NCBI GenBank assembly: GCA_017523925.1
Contig: JAFWVQ010000035.1
Location: 1-64,000 of the forward strand
Direction: 5' to 3'
DNA length: 64,000 nt
Source: Clostridia bacterium
Lineage (GTDB): Bacteria > Bacillota > Clostridia > Christensenellales > CAG-138
Each line of letters opens with the position of its first letter. The first letter of the stretch is position 1. Made by a program: the position numbers and the translations under genes. This document shows, piece by piece, positions 32,366-40,470 of the stretch. The notes beneath the pieces were generated by a model. It did no database searches. It was not told the DNA's origin and saw nothing but the letters and a program-made list of their open reading frames with translations.

Positions 32366-34681
32366 CTAAGGCTGAGCGGGGGATGGCGGTCCGTATGGCG
32401 CATCCGTTTCAGAGGGCTCGCCCGTCGGCGCTTCCGTGGGATCTTCCGTCGGCTGCTCGGTCGGAGCCGCAGTCGGCGCGAGGGTCAGGATCGGGTTATC
32501 CGAGCGGAAGTAGACCGTCACCGTTGAGCCGAACTCGACCTGTTGATGGGCGTAAACGCTCTGCGCATACACCTCGCCGTAGGGATCGGCAGGCTCGGAC
32601 TGCATCTTGAGGCCGAGCGCCTTGAGTGCGTCGTAGGCTTGGATGGGGGACATGCCGATAAGATTCGGCATCTCGACCATGTATGGCGAATCGGGCTCTT
32701 CGTTCATGCCCTCCCGGCCCGTGTAAAGCAGCACGGATGAGCCGTAGGGAACGAGCTGACCCGCCGCCGGGACCTGCACGGTAACGTGCTCGTCGGTTTC
32801 GTGGAGACCGTAGAGTCCAAGCTCGGAAAGCTTGTCGAGCGCCTCCTGCATCTCAAGCCCCACAAGGTTCGGGATCTCGACCGTGGTGGTGTTGAAATCG
32901 GTCTTCGGGATCCTTGCGTGCGTGAGTACGTCCGAAAGCACCCGGCGCACGTAGGGCGCAGCAACGGTGCTGCCGAAGATGGAGCTCACATGGGGCTCAT
33001 CAACGAGGATGAGGCAGAGATAACGCGGTTCGTCCGCGGGTGCAAAGCCGATGAACGAGCAGATATAGCTGCCAACGGACACCCTGCCGTATTTATCGTA
33101 TTTCTGCGCGGTGCCGGTCTTGCCGCCTACCGCGTAGCCCTCGATTTTTGCGTTCCTTCCGGTGCCGTTGTCAACAACGGATTGAAGGATCTTGCGCAGC
33201 TTGAGCGAGGTCTCCTCGCTTATAACGCGGCGCACGGGCGCGGTGTCCATCTCGTAAACGACCTTTCCGTCGTTGGAGATCACCTGATCCACGATGTACG
33301 GGGTGTGGAGCTCGCCGCCGTTCACCGCCGCAGCCACTGCCGCAGCAAGCTGTATCGGAGTGACCGCGATGCTCTGCCCGAAGCCTATCCTCGCAAGATC
33401 GTTCTCCTTTACGTACTTGCCGTTCGTCACTATTCCGCTGCCCTCGCCGGGAAGCCCGCTGCCGGTGCTCTGCCCGAGACCGAAGGCATAGAGGTAGTCG
33501 TAGAAGGTTTCGCAGCCCATCGAGAGCGCAAGCTGCATGAAGCAAACGTTGCAGCTGTTCTCGGTCGCCTCGGTGAGGTTCTGACTGCCGTGCCCCGCGT
33601 GCCTCCAGCATTTGATGCGTTCACTGCCGACGATATAGCCGCCGTTGCAGTAAAAATTGGAGGAGAGCGTGGTCGAGCCCGAATCGAGCGCCGCCGCAAG
33701 CGTGAGTATCTTGAAGGTGGAGCCGGGCTCGTATGCGTCGGTCACGACCCTGTTCTTCGAAAGCTCGGCAAGCTTTTCAAGATCGCTCCTCGGAGGGGCG
33801 TTGAGGTCGAGATCGGGCTTGGTGGAGATGGCCTTTATCGCGCCGTCGGTAACGTCGAGGATGATGCCCTGGGCGTTGGAAGCGTTGTTTACGGAAACGG
33901 CTTCCTCGAGCGCGCTTTCAAGGTAGCTCTGAAAATAGGAATCCACCGTCAGACGCACCTTGCAGCCGTCCTCGGGCTCGATGTATTCGATCGCGCTGTC
34001 CGGCAGCAGAGCGCCGGTGCGGTCGGTCTCGGCGATGTATTTGCCTTCACGGCCGGTGAGGTATTTGTCAAGCGTCAGCTCAAGCCCGCTCTGACCCACG
34101 TTGTCGACCGTGGTGAAGCCGAGCGTCTGCGAAAGCAGGCTGTGGTAGGGGTAATAGCGCTTAACGTCGGGCAGGATGCCCACGCCCCTTCCGAGCTGCA
34201 GTGCGGTCACCGCGTCGGCAGTCTCCTTGTCGACCCCGCGCTTGACCACGTATTCGCTGATGCGCTCGCTGTTCAGCCTTGAAATAAGATTCGCCTCGTC
34301 AACTCCGAGCAGGGAAGCAAGCTCCGAAGCGATGCGTGGCTTTTCGGCGGACTTGGCCGACTGCGGCCAGATAACGATCTTATACGCCGATATGTTCGCG
34401 GCAAGCTCAACGCCGTTTGCATCCACGATCGTGCCCCTCGAGGCGGCGATGGCGGTGGTCCTGCGCCACTGCCCCTGCGCCTTTTTAAGGTACCACCCTC
34501 GGGAGGATACCTGAAGGTGGAATATTCGCGCGATCAGCAGCAGAAATACCACTGCGAGAAATGCAATTAACCACGGCACTCTTCTCTTCAAGGATGCCGC
34601 GGGTACGAAGGCAGTTTTCGCCCGATTGTGCTTTTTTTTGCGGGTCTGTTTTTTTCCGCCGGGAATGGAATGGATGTTCAT
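32366..34681 (-). CDS. ftsI: Septal class B penicillin-binding protein (FtsI/SpoVD type) with PASTA domains
   Basis: This 771-residue bitopic transpeptidase cross-links septal peptidoglycan. It has a basic cytoplasmic start, one membrane helix (about 36-55), a dimerisation domain with SRGTIVDANG (about 81-90) and a transpeptidase domain with the three active-site motifs STFK (321-324), SCN (376-378) and KTG (521-523). Two PASTA domains follow (about 607-670 and 680-750), as in SpoVD and pneumococcal PBP2x. The last 38 residues are a Pro/Thr/Glu-rich tail (repeats like PTEQPTEDPTEAPT) unlike SpoVD but like the stalks of the lipoproteins at 52-61 kb. The ribosome-binding site is weak. Confidence 0.93.
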   Translation of the reverse strand: MNIHSIPGGKKQTRKKKHNRAKTAFVPAASLKRRVPWLIAFLAVVFLLLIARIFHLQVSSRGWYLKKAQGQWRRTTAIAASRGTIVDANGVELAANISAYKIVIWPQSAKSAEKPRIASELASLLGVDEANLISRLNSERISEYVVKRGVDKETADAVTALQLGRGVGILPDVKRYYPYHSLLSQTLGFTTVDNVGQSGLELTLDKYLTGREGKYIAETDRTGALLPDSAIEYIEPEDGCKVRLTVDSYFQSYLESALEEAVSVNNASNAQGIILDVTDGAIKAISTKPDLDLNAPPRSDLEKLAELSKNRVVTDAYEPGSTFKILTLAAALDSGSTTLSSNFYCNGGYIVGSERIKCWRHAGHGSQNLTEATENSCNVCFMQLALSMGCETFYDYLYAFGLGQSTGSGLPGEGSGIVTNGKYVKENDLARIGFGQSIAVTPIQLAAAVAAAVNGGELHTPYIVDQVISNDGKVVYEMDTAPVRRVISEETSLKLRKILQSVVDNGTGRNAKIEGYAVGGKTGTAQKYDKYGRVSVGSYICSFIGFAPADEPRYLCLILVDEPHVSSIFGSTVAAPYVRRVLSDVLTHARIPKTDFNTTTVEIPNLVGLEMQEALDKLSELGLYGLHETDEHVTVQVPAAGQLVPYGSSVLLYTGREGMNEEPDSPYMVEMPNLIGMSPIQAYDALKALGLKMQSEPADPYGEVYAQSVYAHQQVEFGSTVTVYFRSDNPILTLAPTAAPTEQPTEDPTEAPTGEPSETDAPYGPPSPAQP

Positions 34682-34779
34682 TGGGCAAAAACATATTCCG
34701 CGCCTTCGTTCGGAACGGACTTCCTTTCATTAACATAGTTAACGGAAACGGAATGAACGGCGGCGCGGCAAATATGTTT

Positions 34780-35229
34780 TTACGGCTGAACCTGAACGAG
34801 TCCCACTTCTTGAGCAAACTCAGCCGCGTTCACGACCGGTTTGGTGGTGTAGGAAAGCCCTTTGATTGAGTCGGAGGTGCTTTCGATGCGTTCGTTCAGT
34901 TCGTTTATATTTGCCTGAACTGCGGCGATCCCCGCGAAGCGGGTCACCGTGAAAAATGCCACCGCCGCAACCGCTATTGCGCAGCCGACCGCAAAGAGCT
35001 TCGGAAGGAACCGGTTTTGCCGGAGAAACTCGCGAAGGGAGAAGGTTTTCGCCTTGCGAGCCGCCTTCCTGCGTTTTTCGGCGTTCTGCGCGCTCTGCTG
35101 CCTCGGCTTTCCTGCCGGAGCAAGCTGAGCGGTGCGATATGCGTAATCGGAAATGTATGCAAGCGAACCGTTGCTGGGCGCGTACACGCGCTCCTTTTCG
35201 GTTGCGATGATCTCGTTATTCTTTGCCAT
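34780..35229 (-). CDS. ftsL: FtsL-like division protein
   Basis: This 149-residue protein has a basic cytoplasmic region (1-75), one membrane helix (about 77-97) and a predicted extracytoplasmic coiled coil (VQANINELNERIESTSDSIKGL), the standard FtsL/DivIC layout. These short bitopic proteins pair with FtsB/DivIC and FtsQ to regulate FtsWI. Sequence conservation in this family is low, so the call rests on architecture and position between rsmH and ftsI. Confidence 0.8.
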   Translation of the reverse strand: MAKNNEIIATEKERVYAPSNGSLAYISDYAYRTAQLAPAGKPRQQSAQNAEKRRKAARKAKTFSLREFLRQNRFLPKLFAVGCAIAVAAVAFFTVTRFAGIAAVQANINELNERIESTSDSIKGLSYTTKPVVNAAEFAQEVGLVQVQP

Positions 35230-35260
35230 GTTATTCTTCCCCCTGAGAATTTATGAGCAT

Positions 35261-36202
35261 TTATCGATCGAGCTTTCTTGCCGCCCGCAGCTTCGCGCTG
35301 CGGGAACGCGGGTTGGCCTCAAGCTCCGACTCCGCTGCTGTAAGCGGTTTATTTGTCAGAATATCGATCTCCCTTTGCTTCCCGCAGGTGCAGATAGGTG
35401 CGCTGGGCGGGCAGGTGCAGGGATCATGAAGGGTCTTGAAGACCCTTTTCACCACGCGGTCCTCGAGCGAATGGAAGGTGATCACGGCGATGACCCCGCC
35501 GGGGTTCAGAAAACCCACTGCGTCGGTTATGGCTTTTTCAAGCCCGTCAAGCTCGCCGTTCACCTCGATGCGGATCGCCTGGAAGGTGCGCTTGGCCGGA
35601 TGCTGGCTTTCGCGCCTTGCCGCGGCGGGCATTGCCGCCTTGATGATCTCGCTGAGTCTCGTGGTGGTCTCGATGGGGGAGGCTTGTCTTTCCCTCGTGA
35701 TCGCGTCTGCGATGCGGGAGGCGTAACGCTCTTCCCCATAATACCTTATTATATCATACAGACGCGCCGTTGGGTAGGTGTTTACGACATCAAACGCACT
35801 TATATTTTGGCTTCTGTCCATCCTCATGTCGAGCCTTGCCTCGTTCATGTAGGAGAAGCCGCGGCTCCCGTCGTCGAGCTGGTGTGAGCTCACGCCGAGA
35901 TCGAGCATTATGCCGTCAGCGCCGCTGATCCCAAAGGGGGAGAGAAGAGCGCGCATATCGAAAAAATTACCGTGTACGGCTGTAAATTTCGGGTCGCCCC
36001 CAAGCCGTTTTCCGGCCTCGAGGATCGCCTCGTCGTCGCGGTCGATCCCAAAGAGCCTGCTGCCCTCGGGAAGGTGGGAGAGTATGCCTGCGCTGTGGCC
36101 GCCGCCGCCGAGCGTGCCGTCTATAAATATGCCGCCGCGTTCGGGCCGAAGCAGCGTCAGCGCTTCGTTTAGCATGATCGGAATGTGGTACGTTTTTTCC
36201 AT
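35261..36202 (-). CDS. rsmH: 16S rRNA (cytosine1402-N4)-methyltransferase
   Basis: This 313-residue SAM-dependent enzyme methylates C1402 in the ribosomal P site. It starts with the family HIPIMLNEAL and contains the SAM-binding DGTLGGGGHS (about 28-37), LDLGVSSHQLDD (about 100-111), the Pro-Ala-Lys-Arg block HPAKRTFQAIRI and ITFHSLEDR near the active site. It follows mraZ by 6 bp, the typical mraZ-mraW start of a dcw cluster. Confidence 0.96.
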   Translation of the reverse strand: MEKTYHIPIMLNEALTLLRPERGGIFIDGTLGGGGHSAGILSHLPEGSRLFGIDRDDEAILEAGKRLGGDPKFTAVHGNFFDMRALLSPFGISGADGIMLDLGVSSHQLDDGSRGFSYMNEARLDMRMDRSQNISAFDVVNTYPTARLYDIIRYYGEERYASRIADAITRERQASPIETTTRLSEIIKAAMPAAARRESQHPAKRTFQAIRIEVNGELDGLEKAITDAVGFLNPGGVIAVITFHSLEDRVVKRVFKTLHDPCTCPPSAPICTCGKQREIDILTNKPLTAAESELEANPRSRSAKLRAARKLDR

Positions 36203-36208
36203 GACGGA

Positions 36209-36682
36209 TCAGTTCGCATTGCCGAAGACCCGATCGGGATACTTCGCCGCATAGGATGCCGCATCGTTTGAGAAGTCGGCAACGCCGTAGCCGCCGTTTG
36301 CACGGTCGAGGCGCTCGGGATTCCAGATCTGGATATGATCGCCGACGCCGCAAAGAACCACTTCTCCACTCAGTTCGGCGTATCGGATCAAATGCTGGGG
36401 AATGAGTATGCGGTCGCTCTTGTCCACGGTGATATCCTCCGCGTTTGAGAGGATGAAGCGCTTTGCCCTTGCAAACGCGCCGTCCGTCATGGAAGAGCTT
36501 GCGATCGCGCCGTATGCGCCTTCGAAGGTCGCCGGCGTCATGAACTGCAAAAACTTATCCTCCGGATTGTCGCCTATGCCGAACATGACTACGAGCTTGT
36601 CCGGAAGATCCGATCGCCATCTGGCGGGCACGGTGATCCTGCCCTTGGCGTCGATCGTGTTCCGACTGTTGCCCTTGAACAT
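36209..36682 (-). CDS. mraZ: Transcriptional regulator MraZ
   Basis: This 157-residue protein has two AbrB-like MraZ domains. The first contains DAKGRITVPARWR (about 11-23) and the second TVDKSDRILIPQHLIRYAEL (about 83-102), both with the DxKxRxxxP-type signature. MraZ forms a ring, binds TGGG repeats and controls its own dcw operon; such repeats lie just upstream here. The start at 36682 has GGAAGGAGG upstream. It is the first gene of the cluster. Confidence 0.95.
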   Translation of the reverse strand: MFKGNSRNTIDAKGRITVPARWRSDLPDKLVVMFGIGDNPEDKFLQFMTPATFEGAYGAIASSSMTDGAFARAKRFILSNAEDITVDKSDRILIPQHLIRYAELSGEVVLCGVGDHIQIWNPERLDRANGGYGVADFSNDAASYAAKYPDRVFGNAN

Positions 36683-36717
36683 GGCGTGCCCTCCTTCCGC
36701 GCGAAATCGGGGCTGAT

Positions 36718-36789
36718 GCCCCACTTAATCTATCCTCGCAGCCCATTATAGCACACTTAGCCCCACAAATCAACACTTTGCCCCACCCA
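36718..36789 (-). promoter_or_regulatory. Putative MraZ-binding TGGGN boxes
   Basis: On the minus strand TGGGG/C boxes occur at 36719-36723, 36741-36745, 36761-36765 and 36781-36785, plus TGGGT at 36785-36789. The intervals are 22, 20 and 20 bp. MraZ is known to bind direct TGGGN repeats upstream of its own gene. One box lies within the promoter spacer and one just upstream of the -35, suggesting repression. Confidence 0.65.
36745..36773 (-). promoter_or_regulatory. Promoter of the mraZ/dcw operon
   Basis: On the minus strand TTGATT (36768-36773), a 17-bp spacer and TATAAT (36745-36750). It is overlapped by the TGGGG boxes. Confidence 0.8.
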
Positions 36790-36833
36790 ACAGTAAAATT
36801 TTTTTATTTTTTTCGTATTTTTTTGTTATCCTA

Positions 36834-36862
36834 TTGATTTGACGAGCGCAAGTTGATAAGAT
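36834..36862 (+). promoter_or_regulatory. Probable promoter of maf
   Basis: TTGATT (36834-36839), a 17-bp spacer and TAAGAT (36857-36862), preceded by an A/T-homopolymer-rich tract (36794-36830) separating it from the divergent mraZ promoter. Confidence 0.5.
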
Positions 36863-36932
36863 ATCGCTCGAAAGCGGCGCGGGCCGGGGCGCATAGCGCC
36901 GGGCATGAGCGCGGAAAACGGAGAAAAAGAGG

Positions 36933-37556
36933 ATGAAACTGATTCTTGCAAGCGGGTCGCAGCGGAGGCGCGAACTGCTCGATATGTGCGGATATGATTT
37001 TGAGATCGAGGTCTCGCTTGCGGACGAGCATATTGCCGAGACCGATCCCGAAGCCTTCGTTTCAAGGCTTGCGCAAGCAAAGGCCGAGGAGGTTTTCGAG
37101 CGGTTGAGCGGTTGCTCGGGCGCGGAAGAAAACCCGCCGGAAGGAGAATCCTCAGGCGAGGATATCGCCGTGCTCGGCTCCGACACCATAGTATATCACA
37201 ACGGGCATATAATTGGCAAGCCTGCGGATGAAAAAGATGCGTTTCGCATACTGTCGGAGCTTTCGGGGCGGACGCACGAGGTATATACCGGCGTTGCGGT
37301 CATAACCAAGCGCCTTCGCCAGGTCGAGTGCAGCGTAACGCGCGTAACGTTCGAAAAGCTGAGCCGCGAGGAGATCGAAAAATACATAGCTTCGGGTGAA
37401 CCCATGGACAAGGCGGGCGCCTACGGCATACAGGGCCCATTCGGGATGTTCGTTGAGAAGGTGGATGGCAATTATTTCACCGTGATAGGGCTGCCCCTGC
37501 CCACCGCGTACAGGATGCTCGCTCGGGCGGGCGTGCTGCCGCGCGATTTTCGCTGA
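36933..37556 (+). CDS. maf: Maf-like nucleoside triphosphate pyrophosphatase
   Basis: This 207-residue house-cleaning enzyme hydrolyses dTTP/UTP or modified nucleotides to monophosphates. Motifs are LILASGSQRRRELL (3-16), the catalytic-Asp segment VLGSDTIVYHNGHIIGKP (about 80-97), SGRTHEVYTGVAVI (about 111-124) and DKAGAYGIQG (about 161-170). An acidic loop around residues 55-75 is longer than usual. The start has GGAGAAAAAGAGG upstream. Family members are often next to mreB, as here, and some inhibit septation when overproduced. Confidence 0.92.
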   Translation: MKLILASGSQRRRELLDMCGYDFEIEVSLADEHIAETDPEAFVSRLAQAKAEEVFERLSGCSGAEENPPEGESSGEDIAVLGSDTIVYHNGHIIGKPADEKDAFRILSELSGRTHEVYTGVAVITKRLRQVECSVTRVTFEKLSREEIEKYIASGEPMDKAGAYGIQGPFGMFVEKVDGNYFTVIGLPLPTAYRMLARAGVLPRDFR

Positions 37557-37662
37557 GAAGTGCGCGAACGGCAAGCTTCGGAGAATTTTTCGCGCAAAAC
37601 TGCGATTATTAAAGTGCTGCCTTCGGAATACTCTTTATACACGGAGTATTTCGGAGGTTTTT

Positions 37663-38682
37663 ATGTTTAAAACGGTCATTGGCATCGATCCGGGCTCGAG
37701 GAATAACGGTCTCGCGCTGAAAACGGGCTGCTTTTTCGAGCGAACGCGCCTTTCACCGGGCGCGGCGAGAGGCACGGGCGCGTCAAACTCAAACGCCGCG
37801 GGCATGGCGAAAACCAAGGGCGCGGCGAACCGGCTTGAAACGGCGAAGGCAGGCGAGGTTTTCGAGCTCGATCCGATCAAAAACGGCGAGTGCGCGAGCC
37901 TGCGCCTTTTCGGCGCGTTTCTTTTGGAGCTTGTGCAAAAATACGGCGGCAGACGCGCCGGCCCGCGCCGCACGGAGCTCTTCCTCGCTCTGCCCGGGGT
38001 GATGCCTCTCCAGCGGGTGCGCATTTTCGAGAAAGCGGCGTGCTCGGCGGGCTTCGCAGGCTTTCGCGTGCTCGAGCGCGCGCTGATGGGTGCGCTTGGC
38101 GCGGGGGTGGATATCGGCTCGGAGCGGGTGAGCGTGATCGTGGATATCGGAGCGCAGAGCGTGACCTGCGCCGCTGTCGGCTTCGGCGGCGTGCTCTTCG
38201 AATGCCGAGAGCGCTTCGGAAGCGAGCTTGCGGACAGGGCGATACGCGGTTATTTCGCCTCGGAGCATCGCGTTGCGATCGGTGCGCGCGTGGCCGAGCT
38301 TATCAAGCGGAATCTCGATAGGCCGGGCTTTGCCGTGGACGGCCGCTCCACGCTCGACGGGCTGCCCCGAGCCGTCAACGCGGATGCGGAGCCGGTTCGA
38401 GCCGCCGCGCTCGAGGGTTCAAAATGCATCGTGCGCTTTGCTGCGGACATGATGCGCCTGCTTCCGCCTGAGGCCAGCGCGGACATCCTCGATACGGGCG
38501 TAACACTGATCGGCGGCGGCGCGAAAATGCATGGACTTGCGGAACTTTTCGAGGCGGAGCTCGGCGGCGGTGTTCGGGTGCGTGCGGTCGAAAACGCCGA
38601 AACCGCCGTTGCCGAGGGGATGCGCCGATTCCTCTTTCTCGAAAACGACGGGCGAAGCGCGGGCCGGTTTGAATACGCCTGA
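37663..38682 (+). CDS. Divergent MreB-like actin-family ATPase
   Basis: This 339-residue protein has ASKHA features: GIDPGSRNNGLAL (about 7-19, phosphate-1), VSVIVDIGAQSVTCAAVGFGG (about 156-176, phosphate-2) and VTLIGGGAKMHGLAELFEAELG (about 282-303, adenosine motif) with the MreB-like ending AVENAETAVAEGMRRFL. It probably polymerises on the membrane and helps shape the cell, but it departs from canonical MreB: the phosphate-1 loop has Pro for Leu, and residues about 25-60 are an Ala/Gly/Arg-rich insert. No mreC or mreD follows. The ribosome-binding site GGAGG is good. The gene is unusually GC-rich. A pilus-type (PilM) or other ASKHA protein is a weaker alternative. Confidence 0.68.
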   Translation: MFKTVIGIDPGSRNNGLALKTGCFFERTRLSPGAARGTGASNSNAAGMAKTKGAANRLETAKAGEVFELDPIKNGECASLRLFGAFLLELVQKYGGRRAGPRRTELFLALPGVMPLQRVRIFEKAACSAGFAGFRVLERALMGALGAGVDIGSERVSVIVDIGAQSVTCAAVGFGGVLFECRERFGSELADRAIRGYFASEHRVAIGARVAELIKRNLDRPGFAVDGRSTLDGLPRAVNADAEPVRAAALEGSKCIVRFAADMMRLLPPEASADILDTGVTLIGGGAKMHGLAELFEAELGGGVRVRAVENAETAVAEGMRRFLFLENDGRSAGRFEYA

Positions 38683-38891
38683 ATGCCCGGCACGGCAGCG
38701 GATGCAAGCTGTGCCGAAACGCCTGCCGGCGGCGCAGGCGCCGCGCTTTATGCGCAGGATCGCGGGGAGCGCCGGCGGAAAACGGCGCGGGTCTGAGGAA
38801 GCTGCGTCAAAGCCGTGCGGGATGCGTGAAGGCTTAGTGAAAAACCGCCGCAAACAAAGCCGATTTGGGTCTTTCATTCTTCCACTGTTCA
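38683..38891. other. Gene-free GC-rich gap before def
   Basis: The 319 bp between the MreB-like gene and def contain no recognisable gene; the first 140 bp are very GC-rich, with no clean terminator that I can define. The def promoter follows at 38892. Confidence 0.5.
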
Positions 38892-38900
38892 TGCTATAAT
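38892..38900 (+). promoter_or_regulatory. Extended -10 promoter of the def operon
   Basis: TGCTATAAT is an extended -10 element; the -35 region 17 bp upstream (TTTCAT) is weak. The leader to the def start is about 95 nt. Confidence 0.55.
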
Positions 38901-39001
38901 TATAGTGGATATTTGGCGGCAAATGCCGAAGCGCACCGGTTCGTATGGCGGCGCGGATGCATCGGGCCGCAAAAGAAACAACAGCATCGGAGAAAAACGA
39001 A

Positions 39002-39499
39002 ATGGCAGTAAGAAACATATTCAAGGACGACGCAAGCTGCTTATACAAAACCGCGCGGCCCGTTGAAAAATTCGATAAAAAACTGCACGCCCTGCTCGAC
39101 GACATGGCCGACACCATGTACGCGGCGGAGGGCGTTGGGCTTGCAGCGCCCCAGATCGGCATACTGCGCCGCATCTTCGTTATGGACTGCGGCGACGGGC
39201 TGATCGAGGCGATCAACCCCGAGATAATCGAAACGAGCGGCGAACAGGGCGGCATGGAGGGCTGCCTGTCCTTCCCGAACCGTTCGGGCTACGTCGTGCG
39301 CCCCGACAGGGTCGTGTTCAGAGCCTATAACCGCGACGGCGAGCTGATGGAGTATGAATGCGAGGGGCTGCACGCACGCTGCGTCATGCATGAAAACGAT
39401 CATCTCGACGGGCACGTCTACCTCGAAAAGGTGACGGAGCCGCCCGAGGGCTTCACCGAGGAAACGCAAGAGGACTGCGAAGAGGGCGCGGAAGAATGA
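39002..39499 (+). CDS. def: Peptide deformylase
   Basis: This 165-residue metalloenzyme removes the formyl group from nascent proteins. All three family motifs are visible: GVGLAAPQIG (about 42-51), EGCLSFP (about 85-91, metal-binding Cys) and HENDHLDG (about 127-134, two metal His and the catalytic Glu). In the last, Asn replaces the usual Ile, Val or Leu of HEIDHL. The acidic C-terminal tail is longer than usual. ATG 39002 has GGAG upstream. Its stop overlaps the fmt start (ATGA), showing translational coupling. Confidence 0.95.
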   Translation: MAVRNIFKDDASCLYKTARPVEKFDKKLHALLDDMADTMYAAEGVGLAAPQIGILRRIFVMDCGDGLIEAINPEIIETSGEQGGMEGCLSFPNRSGYVVRPDRVVFRAYNRDGELMEYECEGLHARCVMHENDHLDGHVYLEKVTEPPEGFTEETQEDCEEGAEE

Positions 39500-40470
39500 G
39501 GATAGCTTTCTTGGGAACGCCCGAATTCGCCGTTCCTTCGCTTAAAATGCTCGTCGAAAGCGGGCATGAGATAGCGGTTTTCACTCAGCCGGACAGGCCG
39601 AAGGGCAGGGGCAAGGCCCTTGCAATGCCGGAGGTCAAGGTTTTCGCGCTCGAAGCGGGGCTGCCCGTTTACCAATTCGAAAGGATACGCTCCGAGGAGG
39701 GGCTCAGGGCGCTTTCCGATTTCGCGCCCGAGCTGATGGTGACGGCGGCGTTCGGCCAGCTGCTCTCAAAGGCGAATCTCGAGGTGCCGAAATACGGCTG
39801 CATAAACGTGCACGGCAGCCTTCTTCCGAAGTACCGCGGCGCGTCTCCGATACAGAGCGCGATCATCGCGGGAGAGCGCTTCACGGGCTGCACCACCATG
39901 CTTACCGATATCGGCATGGACACGGGCGATATACTGTTATATAAAGAGGTAGAGATAGGCGAGGACGAAACCTATGGCGAGCTGTATTCCCGCCTTGCCG
40001 TGCTCGGCGCGGAGCTTCTGAAGGATACCATAACCGCCCTTGAAAACGGCACGCTCACGCGCACTCCGCAGAACGGCGACGAGGCAACGCACTGCAAAAC
40101 CATCAAAAAGAGCGAGGCGCAGATCGACTTTTCGCTGCCGTCACACCGAATACACGACCTCGTTCGCGGTCTGGACCCTTCGCCGATCGCCTATGCCAAA
40201 TGCGGCGGCGACAGCATAAAGCTATTCAAAACCAAGCCTCTGAGCGAGGCTTCGCCCCTGCTTGATGAAGCAATGGCGGCAGGCGAAAACGCCTCTGTCG
40301 GCGAATGCGTTATCGCAAGCTCCAAGAAGGGGCTCGTCGTCAAAACGGGCGACGGCTATATCGAGATAAGGGAGCTGCAGTTCCCGAATGCGAAGCGCAT
40401 GGACGCCAGGGCCGCGCTGAACGGCAAAAAGCTGCTCGGCGTGGTGTTCGACGCGCCCGAAAAGGCATGA
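39496..40470 (+). CDS. fmt: Methionyl-tRNA formyltransferase
   Basis: This 324-residue enzyme formylates initiator Met-tRNA. It starts with MRIAFLGTPEFAVPSL, contains the active-site block NVHGSLLPKYRGASPIQSAI (about 108-127) with the catalytic Asn and His, and TDIGMDTGDIL (about 138-148). The C-terminal OB-like domain (about 205-324) binds tRNA. It overlaps def upstream and rsmB downstream, each by ATGA. The pairing of def and fmt is standard: formylation and deformylation of the same substrate. Confidence 0.97.
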   Translation: MRIAFLGTPEFAVPSLKMLVESGHEIAVFTQPDRPKGRGKALAMPEVKVFALEAGLPVYQFERIRSEEGLRALSDFAPELMVTAAFGQLLSKANLEVPKYGCINVHGSLLPKYRGASPIQSAIIAGERFTGCTTMLTDIGMDTGDILLYKEVEIGEDETYGELYSRLAVLGAELLKDTITALENGTLTRTPQNGDEATHCKTIKKSEAQIDFSLPSHRIHDLVRGLDPSPIAYAKCGGDSIKLFKTKPLSEASPLLDEAMAAGENASVGECVIASSKKGLVVKTGDGYIEIRELQFPNAKRMDARAALNGKKLLGVVFDAPEKA

